Source: JAVBMB01 sp031552995
GTDB lineage: Bacteria; Bacillota; Clostridia; Oscillospirales; Butyricicoccaceae
Assembly: GCA_031552995.1 (NCBI GenBank)
Contig: JAVBMB010000022.1
Location: forward strand, 1-39,552
Direction: 5' to 3'
DNA: 39,552 nucleotides
Each line of letters opens with the position of its first letter. Position 1 is the stretch's first letter. A program made the translations under genes and the position numbers. Under the pieces are notes generated by a model. The model made no database searches and was not told the origin of the DNA. It saw only the letters and a list, made by a program, of their open reading frames with translations. Below are positions 23,747-31,531 of this stretch, in pieces.

Positions 23747-24203
23747 CCGGAACAGTTTGCCATTTTTCGACACTATACAGCATTTCTTTCGCCTTGTTTC
23801 GATATTTTTCGCGCAACATAAAATCTAATGAAACTACAATTGTCCAGACATAGTTACACCTGAAGGCCGTTGTATACCACATATTGGTGAAAGGCAAGAA
23901 ATAGTAACATTTTGTGATACTTCGAAAAAATCGATTTTCGGGCGATTTTTGGCTATTATTGCCATATTATTTCATTATTTTTCATTTGGCACAAAATGAC
24001 AACCATTGCAAATTTTATAAATTTTTCAATTTTTATTAATTATTGAAGCTAATTTCTACTAAGTATAGAAAAAGACATCTCGATTATATCGACATTGGGT
24101 TTTAATTTCAGGTCCTCGACAAAAAAACTCGGGCGAAGTGTTCACAGAAGAGATGCTGTCAGATGCATGATTCAGGCTGATGCATTTGAGTGTGCGGACC
24201 GAA
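23747..24203. other. AT-rich intergenic region
   Basis: No gene is supported over about 450 bases. It holds a weak terminator-like hairpin (AAAAATCG/CGATTTTT, 23926-23950), a Cas12a-repeat-like sequence (24050-24070) and a small palindrome TCGAT-TAT-ATCGA near 24082-24094. Base composition is much lower in GC than the flanks, which can indicate acquired DNA or a regulatory zone. Confidence 0.5.
24050..24070 (+). repeat. Lone sequence resembling a Cas12a (type V-A) CRISPR direct repeat
   Basis: TAATTTCTACTAAGT followed by ATAGAA: 19 of 21 bases as in the Lachnospiraceae Cas12a repeat (TAATTTCTACTAAGTGTAGAT, recalled). The stem TCTA/TAGA with loop region CTAAGTA is kept, with one C-A mismatch. 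Only one copy is seen, with no array and no cas genes in the window, so it may be a relic, a guide-like RNA or chance. Confidence 0.3.
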
Positions 24204-24345
24204 AAAGCGTCCCACGGATGTAATATCCGTGGGATATTTTGGTGCACCGGGGCAATTCAAATCCGAACCGCACGCGCCTTCTGGCGCGCGGCGGAAGACC
24301 GCCGTAAGACCCGGCGCAGCCGGGTTCCCACAGGGCGGATTCACT
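24204..24345 (-). ncRNA. Multi-hairpin structured element, candidate non-coding RNA
   Basis: On the minus strand, downstream of tRNA-Leu, five helices follow each other: CGGA/TCCG near 24340, ACCCGGC/GCCGGGT, CGGCGG-TCTT-CCGCCG, CGCGCC-AGAA-GGCGCG, then a single-stranded stretch and a terminator hairpin TCCCACGGAT/ATCCGTGGGA with CTTTTTC after it. No reading frame on either strand looks like a protein. It could be a processed RNA made by read-through of tRNA-Leu, or a dispersed repeat. Confidence 0.45.
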
Positions 24346-24373
24346 TCGTCCGAGGATGTCAAATATAAAGGGG

Positions 24374-24399
24374 CCCCATGGATGCGTGCATCCATGGGG
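24374..24399 (-). terminator. Terminator-like palindrome after tRNA-Leu
   Basis: Twelve-base-pair stem CCCCATGGATGC/GCATCCATGGGG immediately next to the tRNA CCA end, followed on the minus strand by CCCCTTTATATTT. The broken U tract may let some transcripts pass into the multi-hairpin element. Confidence 0.7.
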
Positions 24400-24400
24400 A

Positions 24401-24487
24401 TGGTGCCGCTGACCGGGGTCGAACCGGTACGGATGTTAATCCTCCAGATTTTAAGTCTGGTATGTCTGCCTGTTCCATCACAGCGGC
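24401..24487 (-). tRNA. tRNA-Leu, anticodon TAA
   Basis: An 87-base class II tRNA with encoded CCA. Acceptor GCCGCTG/CAGCGGC, anticodon stem CCAGA/TCTGG with loop CTTAAAA (anticodon TAA, codon UUA), a long variable arm (GGATTAACATCC) and T loop TTCGACC. The long variable arm and A discriminator fit leucine. Confidence 0.94.
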
Positions 24488-24514
24488 GCGGGCGTGACGT
24501 ATTGGTGCCAGTCG

Positions 24515-24544
24515 AGTATAACACAAAGACCCGTGCAGCGTCAA
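24515..24544 (-). promoter_or_regulatory. Promoter of tRNA-Leu
   Basis: Minus strand TTGACG (24544-24539), 18-base spacer, TATACT (24520-24515); start about 20 bases before the tRNA. Confidence 0.72.
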
Positions 24545-24553
24545 TGCCGTGAT

Positions 24554-25111
24554 CTAAGCATCATTTGTTGTGCCGTCGGCGTTAAAAAGAGGCAGCGGAG
24601 CGAGCGAAATCAAATCATCGCGATGCCGGGCCTCACCCTCGGCAAGTATGCACATTTTCCCAACTATATTGCCCCCGGCGAGGGAGACAAGCTCCTCTAT
24701 GGCGCGCAGCGACTCGCCCGTCGATACGACATCGTCGACGATGAGTATACGCTTGCCTCGCATCGCGTCGGCATCGGCCTGGTCGAGGTACAGGCGCTGC
24801 TCAAAGTCGGTAGTGATGCTTCTGACCTTTACCTCGAACACCTTGCTCATGTACAGCTTTGGTGCTTTGCGCGCCACGATATACGAATCGTCTCCGCGCT
24901 GGCGCGCCATCTCGTGCGCAAGAGGGATGCCCTTTGCCTCGGCCGTGATAAGATAATCATAATCCGGCGCCAGCCTTAGCAGTTCGGCGGCGCAGGCAGA
25001 GGAAAACTTCGCGTCACCTATGATGACAAATGCCGCTATATAGAGCTCGTCATTGACGCGGCATAGCGGCAGCCTGCGCGTCAGCCCCCCTATTGTGATA
25101 GGATAATCCAT
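24554..25111 (-). CDS. Phosphoribosyltransferase family protein (adenine PRTase-like)
   Basis: A 185-residue type I phosphoribosyltransferase. The PRPP-binding loop is RILIVDDVVSTGESL (about 135-149), with the upstream pyrophosphate-contact segment LITAEAKGIPLAHEMAR, which resembles adenine phosphoribosyltransferases. It would convert a purine base and PRPP to the nucleotide, or act as a regulator as PurR-like PRTases do. The ATG at 25111 has AGGAG eight bases upstream. A strong promoter lies 120 bases upstream, giving a leader of about 117 bases. Substrate not determined by sequence. Confidence 0.85.
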   Translation of the reverse strand: MDYPITIGGLTRRLPLCRVNDELYIAAFVIIGDAKFSSACAAELLRLAPDYDYLITAEAKGIPLAHEMARQRGDDSYIVARKAPKLYMSKVFEVKVRSITTDFEQRLYLDQADADAMRGKRILIVDDVVSTGESLRAIEELVSLAGGNIVGKMCILAEGEARHRDDLISLAPLPLFNADGTTNDA

Positions 25112-25234
25112 AGTGTATACTCCTAACCTTGGCGCGCTGGACTGATTATGACCCATATGGCGCCGATGTGTCGTTTTTAGGCCGAAAAAACGCCAGAGAC
25201 AAACCCGGATGCGGCGTCGTTTGCGACAATTATC

Positions 25235-25262
25235 ATTATACTCACTGCGCAGAAAATGTCAA
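25235..25262 (-). promoter_or_regulatory. Promoter of the phosphoribosyltransferase gene
   Basis: Minus strand TTGACA (25262-25257), 16-base spacer, TATAAT (25240-25235): consensus boxes. Confidence 0.78.
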
Positions 25263-25313
25263 TTTGACAATAAAATACGCCGGCTCCGGCATTTTGCGGT
25301 TGGAGACAAAGAA

Positions 25314-25344
25314 CACATCGGCAGGCAAAAGCCGTGCCGATGTG
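25314..25344 (-). terminator. Terminator of the thioredoxin gene
   Basis: Stem CACATCGGCA/TGCCGATGTG with an inner GGC-AAAA-GCC helix; on the minus strand followed by TTCTTTGTC. Confidence 0.65.
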
Positions 25345-25381
25345 ATTGTGTGTAAAGCCTGTCCGGCTCTATCGCGGCAAA

Positions 25382-25693
25382 TCAGGCGTTGAACATGTCC
25401 AAGATATCCTGCTCATCCCGAACGCCGACCATTCGGCCGCACTCTTTGCCATCCTTGAACATAACAAGCGTAGGTACGGCCGTGACCATATATTTGCCCG
25501 CTATGTCAATACCTTTGTCGATATCGAACTTGACGATTTCCTGCCCTTCGGCAAGCTCTTCGGCAAGGTCTTCAAGCATCGGGGCAATCATCTTGCATGG
25601 GCCGCACCATGTTGCGAAAAAATCTACAAGGATTTTGTTCCCGCTTGATATAACCTGTTCGAACTCGGCAGCTTCGATGTGTCTAAGTTCCAT
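25382..25693 (-). CDS. trxA: Thioredoxin
   Basis: A 103-residue thioredoxin with the redox motif WCGPC (Cys 30, Cys 33) inside FFATWCGPCKMIAPML, the cis-Pro in AVPTLVMF, and normal family length. It reduces protein disulfides in the cytoplasm using thioredoxin reductase, which is not in the window. AAGGAGG before the ATG at 25693 decides the start. It has its own promoter and terminator, so it is monocistronic, although it follows an ArsC/Spx-like gene on the same strand. Confidence 0.95.
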   Translation of the reverse strand: MELRHIEAAEFEQVISSGNKILVDFFATWCGPCKMIAPMLEDLAEELAEGQEIVKFDIDKGIDIAGKYMVTAVPTLVMFKDGKECGRMVGVRDEQDILDMFNA

Positions 25694-25770
25694 TGTGTTC
25701 CTCCTTGGCGGTATTGCCAGAAAACATGCTTCGCGCGGATTTGGCACTGCTTCGTTATTTTAATATATTT

Positions 25771-25799
25771 ATTATGCCACAAAAATGCCGTAAATGCAA
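25771..25799 (-). promoter_or_regulatory. Promoter of the thioredoxin gene
   Basis: Minus strand TTGCAT (25799-25794), 17-base spacer, CATAAT (25776-25771). Confidence 0.65.
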
Positions 25800-25829
25800 A
25801 ACTATTTTGCTGTGCACAGAGTCAGCCGC

Positions 25830-26165
25830 TTACTCCCACGTCTTCCACACATCAGGCCTGAAGCCGACGGTAGCCTGCCTTCCATTGCGCACGATTGGCG
25901 TTACAAATATCGTCGGGTCGTCCAGCAGCCTGCCTTCGCGCGCCTGTTCCTCGGCAAGGAAGCGTATTACGGCGGCCTCCCTGTGCGACTGATCGACAAG
26001 CGCGTCCAACCCTCCCAGCGCTTTTTTGACGGTTTGCAGCTCTCCCCAGCTCATGCCAAAGCGCGGCAAATCTATATCCTGGAACTTGATGCCGCGTTCT
26101 TTGAAATAGCGCTGCGCTTTTTTTGTGTCAAAGCATTTTGACTTGCCGTAAATCTGTATATTCAT
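25830..26165 (-). CDS. ArsC/Spx-family thioredoxin-fold protein
   Basis: A 111-residue protein starting MNIQIYGKSKCFDTKKAQRYF: a thioredoxin-like beta strand followed by a single Cys (residue 11) at the ArsC active-site position, then the helix and the TPIVRNGRQATVGFRPDVW end that carries the cis-Pro and Arg positions of ArsC-type reductases. It belongs to the arsenate reductase/Spx/YffB superfamily. The usual Spx CxxC and the full ArsC arginine set are not evident, so true arsenate reduction is unproven; a glutathione- or thiol-dependent reductase is possible. The ATG overlaps the YitT gene stop as TGATG. Confidence 0.82.
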   Translation of the reverse strand: MNIQIYGKSKCFDTKKAQRYFKERGIKFQDIDLPRFGMSWGELQTVKKALGGLDALVDQSHREAAVIRFLAEEQAREGRLLDDPTIFVTPIVRNGRQATVGFRPDVWKTWE

Positions 26166-27037
26166 CACGCGCTCCAGCTTTTAAAGCCCTTACCGAACAC
26201 CTCGCTGACCTCGCTCAGCAGCATAATTGCCTCGGGATCGGTCTCGTTTAATATTTTTTTCAGCGAACCGGACTCGTAACGGTGCACCGCTATAAGCAGC
26301 ACCGACCGTCGGCTTCCGGTGTACATACCCTTGCCGTCCCACGAGGTGACGCCGCGCCCGAGCTTGGCCATAAGCGCTTCGGCTACCTCCTGCGGGCGCG
26401 TCGTTATTATCATGGCGTTTTTTTGGATATCGACGCCGTAGACGATTCTGTCGACGACCGTATTGCTGATGAATATCGTTATCATTGCGTAAAGCGCGCT
26501 CTCAAGGTTGCCGTAAACCATTGCGCTGATGGCGACGACGACCGAGCTGACATACATGCCGACATTGCCGACAGGCACATCGCGCTTTTTGTTGATGTAC
26601 TTCGCTATAATATCCGTGCCGCCCGCCGTGCCGCCCTGACGGAACACCAGCCCGATGCCAAGGCCCATAACGGCCCCTCCCGCCACGGCGGAAAGCAAGG
26701 TATCCCCGCTGTACGGCTTGATGAACGGCAGCGCGCCGACCAGATCCATCACCACCGATATCGAGGCCGTGCCGAGCAGTGTCTTGAAGAAAAACTCCCT
26801 GCCCAGCGAACGGTAGCCCAGCGCAAGCAGCGGTATATTGAGGACAAAGTTTGTAACGCCGACCGGAAATGCCAGCAGATAGTTGACTATCATCGCTATG
26901 CCTATGACGCCGCCGAGCGGGATGTGCATCGGCGCGATGAACATTGTCTGCCCGACCGAATAAATCGCCGAACCGAGCAGTATCATGCATGTCTCTCTGG
27001 CCAGGCGAAGGATGTTGGCTTTTTGTGATGCTTGCAT
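26165..27037 (-). CDS. YitT-family membrane protein with DUF2179 domain
   Basis: A 290-residue protein with about five membrane helices in residues 10-200, including GGTAGGTDIIAKYINKK, the family landmark, and a soluble DUF2179 domain (about 210-290) starting KNAMIITTRPQEVAEALM. YitT proteins are widespread in Firmicutes; transport or signalling has been suggested but not shown. GGGAG lies before the ATG. It follows the P1 peptidase by 40 bases and is coupled to the ArsC-like gene. Confidence 0.88.
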   Translation of the reverse strand: MQASQKANILRLARETCMILLGSAIYSVGQTMFIAPMHIPLGGVIGIAMIVNYLLAFPVGVTNFVLNIPLLALGYRSLGREFFFKTLLGTASISVVMDLVGALPFIKPYSGDTLLSAVAGGAVMGLGIGLVFRQGGTAGGTDIIAKYINKKRDVPVGNVGMYVSSVVVAISAMVYGNLESALYAMITIFISNTVVDRIVYGVDIQKNAMIITTRPQEVAEALMAKLGRGVTSWDGKGMYTGSRRSVLLIAVHRYESGSLKKILNETDPEAIMLLSEVSEVFGKGFKSWSA

Positions 27038-27077
27038 ATGTATTTTCTCCCGTCTCCGGCCATGTGACGCGGAGGCA

Positions 27078-28145
27078 CTATTTTTTAAGTGGTATTATGT
27101 CGGCGTACTTCTCCATGTCAAAGCCCTCGAAGAACGCCCCTTCAAAGCCGTGCATATCGGGCGCCATGCACAGACAGTTGTACACCGCCTCCCGTGTCGC
27201 GTCTACTGTTGCCTCGAAAAACGGGTTGATGCGGTCGTTGCTGTAGTAGTACATCGGCTGGATTTGCTTGCACACGAAATTACGCCGGTTTGCCTCGCTG
27301 TTGGTAAAGGCGATGACAAAATCCCCGCTGGAGTTGCCAAGCGGAGAGCCGGTGACTCCGATACCGATGATTGCGCGCTTTGCAAGGCGGCGAAGCTGAA
27401 GGTCTGTTAACGGCGCGTCGGTGGCTACGACTATTGATACCGATCCGCGGGCCGTTGTCTCAACGTCATACCCGCGAAGCTCTTTAAATGGTAATTGATG
27501 GCCGTAGACGTTCAGGTTTCCGCCGTAGTTGGCCTGCACAAGCACACCGACGGTGTAATCCCGGTCGGACTCGATATTCCTGCCTCGGATGACACGTGAC
27601 GATGTGCCCATTCCCCCCTTGAACCCAAAGCATGTGCATCCGGTTCCGGCGCCGACGGCGCCCTCTTCAACATCCAAGCCGCAGTTTTGCACAGCCAGCT
27701 CAACATGCTCCGGCCTTATATGTCCTCCAAGGATATCGCTCAGCTCGCCGTCATTTGTCTCGCCGACAAACACATTGATGCTGCGAAATGGCAGCCCGGC
27801 AAGGTCCTTGCGGTGGTGACGTATCAGTCCCTCCATGACAGGGCCGACCGACAGCGTGCTTGTCAGGGCTATATAGCTTTCTATCTCGCCAAGCTCCTCT
27901 ATCTGAAGCGAGCCGGCGGCCTTTGTATGCCCGTTGCCGGCGAACACGGCGGCCGGGCAGCGGCTGAGAAATACATTGCCCTGATGCGGCTTGACTATCG
28001 TTATGCCTGTGCGGATGTCATTTCCCTCTATCTTTGTGTAATGGCCGACCGTCACGCCCTCAACATCAGTAATGCTGTTGCGCGCGCCGGGTTCAAATCT
28101 TCCGGGGACATCCATCCACTCTCTTATCCGCTTAAATTGCTTCAT
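27078..28145 (-). CDS. P1-family (DmpA/BapA, S58) aminopeptidase
   Basis: A 355-residue N-terminal-nucleophile hydrolase. The N-terminal half has ARNSITDVEGVTVGHYT, the family start; the processing/catalytic site is GNSSGDFVIAF at 270-280, where autocleavage before a Ser yields the active alpha/beta chains. Enzymes of this family release N-terminal residues, including D-amino acids or beta-amino acids, from small peptides and amides. It overlaps the HAD gene by 14 bases; an ATG ten codons later is possible. It adds a third peptidase to the window, outside the peptide operon. Confidence 0.9.
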   Translation of the reverse strand: MKQFKRIREWMDVPGRFEPGARNSITDVEGVTVGHYTKIEGNDIRTGITIVKPHQGNVFLSRCPAAVFAGNGHTKAAGSLQIEELGEIESYIALTSTLSVGPVMEGLIRHHRKDLAGLPFRSINVFVGETNDGELSDILGGHIRPEHVELAVQNCGLDVEEGAVGAGTGCTCFGFKGGMGTSSRVIRGRNIESDRDYTVGVLVQANYGGNLNVYGHQLPFKELRGYDVETTARGSVSIVVATDAPLTDLQLRRLAKRAIIGIGVTGSPLGNSSGDFVIAFTNSEANRRNFVCKQIQPMYYYSNDRINPFFEATVDATREAVYNCLCMAPDMHGFEGAFFEGFDMEKYADIIPLKK

Positions 28146-28956
28146 GCTCTCTCACATTCCTTTCGATGTATTCTATAAGGCCGGAAATACAGCTGTTATC
28201 GTTGTCTGGCAGCAGACGGGGATGCATATCGAGCACGGCGCGGCACGCATTTGCCGGCGCAAACGCATTTTTTGTGCACGACAGCAATTCGACGTCGTTC
28301 GCGCCGTCTCCGGCGACATATATATTGTCCGCCTGAATACCGAGGCGGCGGGCCACTTCCAGCACGCCGGTGCCCTTGTCGGCACCCTTGCACTGAACCT
28401 CGAGATAGTATTCAAGAGATAGCTGGGTAAAAAACATGCCGCCGAATGTCTCTGCAACGTATTTTCGAAGCTCAGGCATGCGCTGCGGGTCAATCGTCAG
28501 CAGCATCGACAGCCACGGCTGCGGAATATCGCGCGCGTCAGAAAATATCGGGTGAAGCTTGACATATTCGATATGGCGTGATGTATAAAAATTGTTCTGC
28601 GCGACATATGCGCCGTCAACGCGGTATATCTCGACGCCGCTGTCGTGGAAGTTTGCCATTACACCCTCGGCAAGATCGAGCCCGCCGCCACCCAGCGGCT
28701 TGACATACACCTGCCGCATACGCTGAAAATCGAACCCCATGCTGCCGTTATATACAACGGCCGGCGCGTTGCACGGAAACTGATCGAGCAGATGGCACAT
28801 GCCCGGGTAACTGCGTCCCGTCGCCACGCTGAATCTTCCGCCGCGCGCTATAAAATATTCTATCGCGTCGCGGTTGCCGTCCGACACATGCCCCGCGCTG
28901 TTAAGCAGCGTTCCGTCAAGGTCGGACATTATAAGTATTCCGTCGAATATACCCAT
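28132..28956 (-). CDS. Cof-type HAD phosphatase
   Basis: A 274-residue HAD hydrolase of the Cof/YidA (IIB cap) type. Motif I is MSDLDGTLL (nucleophile and acid Asp), motif II is ATGRSY, motif III is the Lys in CKGADKGTGV, and motif IV is GDGANDVELL. It removes phosphate from small sugars or cofactors such as FMN or pyridoxal phosphate; substrate unknown. GAGGG precedes the ATG at 28956, which overlaps the pseudouridine synthase stop as TGATG. It is part of the lspA operon. Confidence 0.92.
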   Translation of the reverse strand: MGIFDGILIMSDLDGTLLNSAGHVSDGNRDAIEYFIARGGRFSVATGRSYPGMCHLLDQFPCNAPAVVYNGSMGFDFQRMRQVYVKPLGGGGLDLAEGVMANFHDSGVEIYRVDGAYVAQNNFYTSRHIEYVKLHPIFSDARDIPQPWLSMLLTIDPQRMPELRKYVAETFGGMFFTQLSLEYYLEVQCKGADKGTGVLEVARRLGIQADNIYVAGDGANDVELLSCTKNAFAPANACRAVLDMHPRLLPDNDNSCISGLIEYIERNVREHEAI

Positions 28957-29870
28957 CAACGTCCCTCAAGCTTATCAATAAAATCAGAAAAGTACTGCGG
29001 CAGTCGGCATGACAGCTTAACCTCATATCCGTTGCGCGGATGTATGAACATAATCTCGCGCGCGTGTAGGCACTGGCCCGAAATGCCGCTGCGGTCTCCT
29101 CTGTCTCCGTACAGCGGGTCGCCCGCCAGCGGGTGACCAATTGACGCCATGTGCACACGAATCTGATGCGTGCGCCCCGTTTTTAGGCGGCAGCGGACAT
29201 GTGTGTACCCGGGATATCTGGCCAGCACCTGATATTCGGTGACAGCCTCGCGTCCGTCGTCACGCACCGCCATCTTTTTCCGGTCTTTCGCGCTTCTCCC
29301 TATCGGGGCGACAATCGTTCCCGAATCATCGCGCAGGCTTCCCCGGACGACGGCCTCGTACACCCGCGTCAAAGTGCGGTCCTTAAGCTGTTTGGACAGC
29401 GACAGATGGCTCTCGTCATTTTTGGCCACAATCATCAGCCCGCTTGTATCTTTATCAAGCCTGTGAACTATGCCCGGCCGCTGCGCGCCGCCGATACCCG
29501 ACAGTGAGTCCCCACAGTAGGCGAGCAGCGCGTTGACAAGCGTGCCGTCGGGGCTGCCGGGCGCCGGGTGGACGACCATCCCGCGCGGCTTGTTTATGAC
29601 TATGACGCAATCATCCTCGAACATGATGTCAAGCGGGATATCCTGAGGCTCGGCATCAATCGGCCTCGGGTCTGGGACACGAACCGCGATGCTCTCCCCT
29701 CCCGACAGGCGCTGGTTTTTCCTGCCCGGCGCATTGTCAACCGTCACGGCGCCGTCCTCGATAAGGCGCTGCGCCATGCTGCGCGTCATGCCGTCGATTT
29801 GCCCGCCGACAAAGGCGTCAAGCCGCTGGCCGGCGCACCCGGACGGAACGGTCAGCAGTTCATTTTTCAT
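28956..29870 (-). CDS. rluD: RluD-type pseudouridine synthase
   Basis: A 304-residue RNA pseudouridine synthase. The N-terminal 80 residues contain an S4 RNA-binding domain (QRLDAFVGGQ...AQRLIEDGAVTVDN). The catalytic Asp is in GIVHRLDKDTSGLM (Asp 139), and the C-terminal RTHQIRVHMASIGHPLAGDPLYG is also conserved. It modifies uridines of 23S rRNA (RluD-like) or tRNA. The start at 29870 follows AGGTGG by five bases and overlaps lspA by 11 bases. lspA-rluD order is common in Firmicutes and supports the RluD-type name, but the exact site is not known. Confidence 0.93.
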   Translation of the reverse strand: MKNELLTVPSGCAGQRLDAFVGGQIDGMTRSMAQRLIEDGAVTVDNAPGRKNQRLSGGESIAVRVPDPRPIDAEPQDIPLDIMFEDDCVIVINKPRGMVVHPAPGSPDGTLVNALLAYCGDSLSGIGGAQRPGIVHRLDKDTSGLMIVAKNDESHLSLSKQLKDRTLTRVYEAVVRGSLRDDSGTIVAPIGRSAKDRKKMAVRDDGREAVTEYQVLARYPGYTHVRCRLKTGRTHQIRVHMASIGHPLAGDPLYGDRGDRSGISGQCLHAREIMFIHPRNGYEVKLSCRLPQYFSDFIDKLEGR

Positions 29871-30333
29871 TTTGCCCACCTAATTTCTTCAAAAAATCAT
29901 CTGTAAAGGCATATATGGCAAACAGAACTATGCCGATTGTCAGGCAGGCGTCGGCAACGTTGAATATCGCAAAGTTTATCAGGCGGAAATCAAACATATC
30001 GACCACATAGCCAAAGCGGGCGCGGTCGATAAAATTGCCCAGAGTGCCGCCCAGTATAACGGCGACCGCGACACGGCTGAGAACTGTCGGGAAGAACTTT
30101 TTGTACATCAGGTATCCCAACGCTATAATAACAACACTGGTCAAAACGACGAAAAACCAGCGCCCTCCCCTGAACAGGCTGAACGCCGCGCCGGTGTTTT
30201 GCGCATATGTCAGGTGAAACACACCGTCGATAATCGGCACACTGCCAAGCGGCGCAAGCTTGGCTGTCGCAAGGGCCTTTGTCACCTGGTCAAGTATGAC
30301 GAGGAATGCCGATAACAAAAGATACGGGAACAT
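29860..30333 (-). CDS. lspA: Lipoprotein signal peptidase
   Basis: A 157-residue, four-helix membrane aspartic protease (signal peptidase II) that removes signal peptides from diacylglyceryl-modified prolipoproteins. Conserved elements: DQVTKAL near the N-terminus, TYAQNTGAAF, and the two catalytic Asp in GNFIDR (Asp 103) and FNVADA (Asp 128). GGAGGT lies before the ATG at 30333. It would process the OppA, LivJ and DUF4349 lipoproteins encoded in this window. First gene of a five- or six-gene operon. Confidence 0.96.
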   Translation of the reverse strand: MFPYLLLSAFLVILDQVTKALATAKLAPLGSVPIIDGVFHLTYAQNTGAAFSLFRGGRWFFVVLTSVVIIALGYLMYKKFFPTVLSRVAVAVILGGTLGNFIDRARFGYVVDMFDFRLINFAIFNVADACLTIGIVLFAIYAFTDDFLKKLGGQNEK

Positions 30334-30432
30334 ATAACCTCCACACCGCGGCAGTATGCGCGCGGAAAACGCATTAAATATATCAGGCTCGGCAGGCTGC
30401 AATTTGCTTGCTTGCGCGCCCCTGACTTAAGT

Positions 30433-30461
30433 ATTGTATCATACCATCAACGTGAGGTAAA
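30433..30461 (-). promoter_or_regulatory. Promoter of the lspA operon
   Basis: Minus strand TTTACC (30461-30456), 17-base spacer, TACAAT (30438-30433). Leader about 95 bases. Confidence 0.62.
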
Positions 30462-30465
30462 GCGC

Positions 30466-30501
30466 AAAAACGCACCGCAAAATAATTGCCGGTGCGTTTT
30501 T
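30466..30501 (-). terminator. Terminator of the DUF4349 gene
   Basis: Twelve-base-pair stem AAAAACGCACCG/CGGTGCGTTTTT, followed on the minus strand by TTTTT; symmetric A/T flanks make it bidirectional. Confidence 0.88.
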
Positions 30502-30538
30502 ATACATGCGTGGAAGCGAGGGTTAATATACGCCCTCT

Positions 30539-31531
30539 TCAGTTCTTTGGCTCGCCGCCCTGTTCGTCTTTCTTTTTCTCCGGCGCCGGCTCGTGCCTTT
30601 TGTTAATTTTGCGCAGAAGCAGGATTACGGCGACAGCGAGTATCACAAAGATTAGTATTACCGGGCTGCCGCCTATCAGCGCGACGGCGATAGTGCCGCC
30701 AAAACGCTTCAGGCCGTCAATCGTCGCCGCGAAGCGCAGACTGATGCGCTCTCCCAGCGATATGACCTCGTTGCCGAGCTTTGTCGGCTCGAACACTTCG
30801 TTGACATCGACGCTTATTGTGCTGTAAGCTATCTGAGAATCGAGCCTGCGCAGTGTACCTTGGCAGCTCTCAATCTGATAGCGCACGTCGGACAGCCTGC
30901 TTTCCAGCGTGATTATCGCCTCAAGCTCCGCCGCCTGCCCCATCAGTGCCAGCAGGCGCTCTTCCTGAACGCGCAGCGTGCCCAGGCGCGCCTCTGTATC
31001 GTAATAGTAATCCGTTACCTCCTCGGCATTCTGCTGGCTGCTGATGACTGTGCCGCAGGTTTCAAGCCCTTTACAAAATGTGGCGAACGACTCGGCCGGA
31101 ACACGCACAACATAGTTGCAGTAGCGCGCCATTGCGCTTGACTGCCACCCTCCAGCGCTTGTGTAGCTGTTTTGCACATAGCCTCCAAGCTGCGTTACCA
31201 GCGATTCCAGCGCGGCGAGGGTCTTGTCGTACTCCATGCTTTCCAGCGAATATCTGCCGGTGCGAATCAGCTTGCCGGAATCAATTTGCGCGCCGGTCAG
31301 GTTGTACTGATGAACCTCACCGGCCGCGCCTGCCTCGGGATAGCTCTCGCTGACGCCGCTATACTCTTTTGAAATATTGTCGACGGCAGGCGCGTATGTG
31401 GTTGCCGGCATCGTCATCTGCGCGCCCGGCGCGGCTGCCCCGCCGTCACCGCTCAGCGAGTCGGCGCTGCGCGAGCTGCACCCGCCGAGAACAATCAACG
31501 CAAGCGCAAGGCATAGTATTCGTTTTTTCAT
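30539..31531 (-). CDS. DUF4349-domain lipoprotein
   Basis: A 330-residue envelope protein. It begins with a lipoprotein signal ending IVLGGC (Cys 18), a Ser/Gly/Ala/Pro-rich linker, then the DUF4349 domain (about 85-310), which has a ferredoxin-like lobe (LIRTGRYSLESMEYDKTLAALESL), a long helical hairpin (EARLGTLRVQEERLLALMGQ) and a final membrane helix (about 285-308) with a basic, charged tail. Family function is unknown. GGGGGAG precedes the ATG. It is a single-gene unit with its own terminator. The combination of lipid anchor and C-terminal helix would hold both ends at the membrane. Confidence 0.87.
   Translation of the reverse strand: MKKRILCLALALIVLGGCSSRSADSLSGDGGAAAPGAQMTMPATTYAPAVDNISKEYSGVSESYPEAGAAGEVHQYNLTGAQIDSGKLIRTGRYSLESMEYDKTLAALESLVTQLGGYVQNSYTSAGGWQSSAMARYCNYVVRVPAESFATFCKGLETCGTVISSQQNAEEVTDYYYDTEARLGTLRVQEERLLALMGQAAELEAIITLESRLSDVRYQIESCQGTLRRLDSQIAYSTISVDVNEVFEPTKLGNEVISLGERISLRFAATIDGLKRFGGTIAVALIGGSPVILIFVILAVAVILLLRKINKRHEPAPEKKKDEQGGEPKN

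Noticed and set aside
23682..23897. N-terminal extension of the 92-residue protein (72 residues)
   Set aside because: A consensus promoter and a GGGGGG ribosome site lie inside the extension, so translation most likely starts at 23681.
24050..24140. A CRISPR array
   Set aside because: Only one repeat-like unit is visible; a second TTTAATTTC near 24100 does not continue as a repeat, so no array is called.
24190..24552. Plus-strand open frame of 120 residues across the tRNA-Leu region
   Set aside because: It is the antisense of the multi-hairpin element and tRNA-Leu; the TGVEPVR part comes from the tRNA T arm.
25112..25228. Purine riboswitch before the phosphoribosyltransferase gene
   Set aside because: The conserved loop and junction bases of the purine aptamer are not present.
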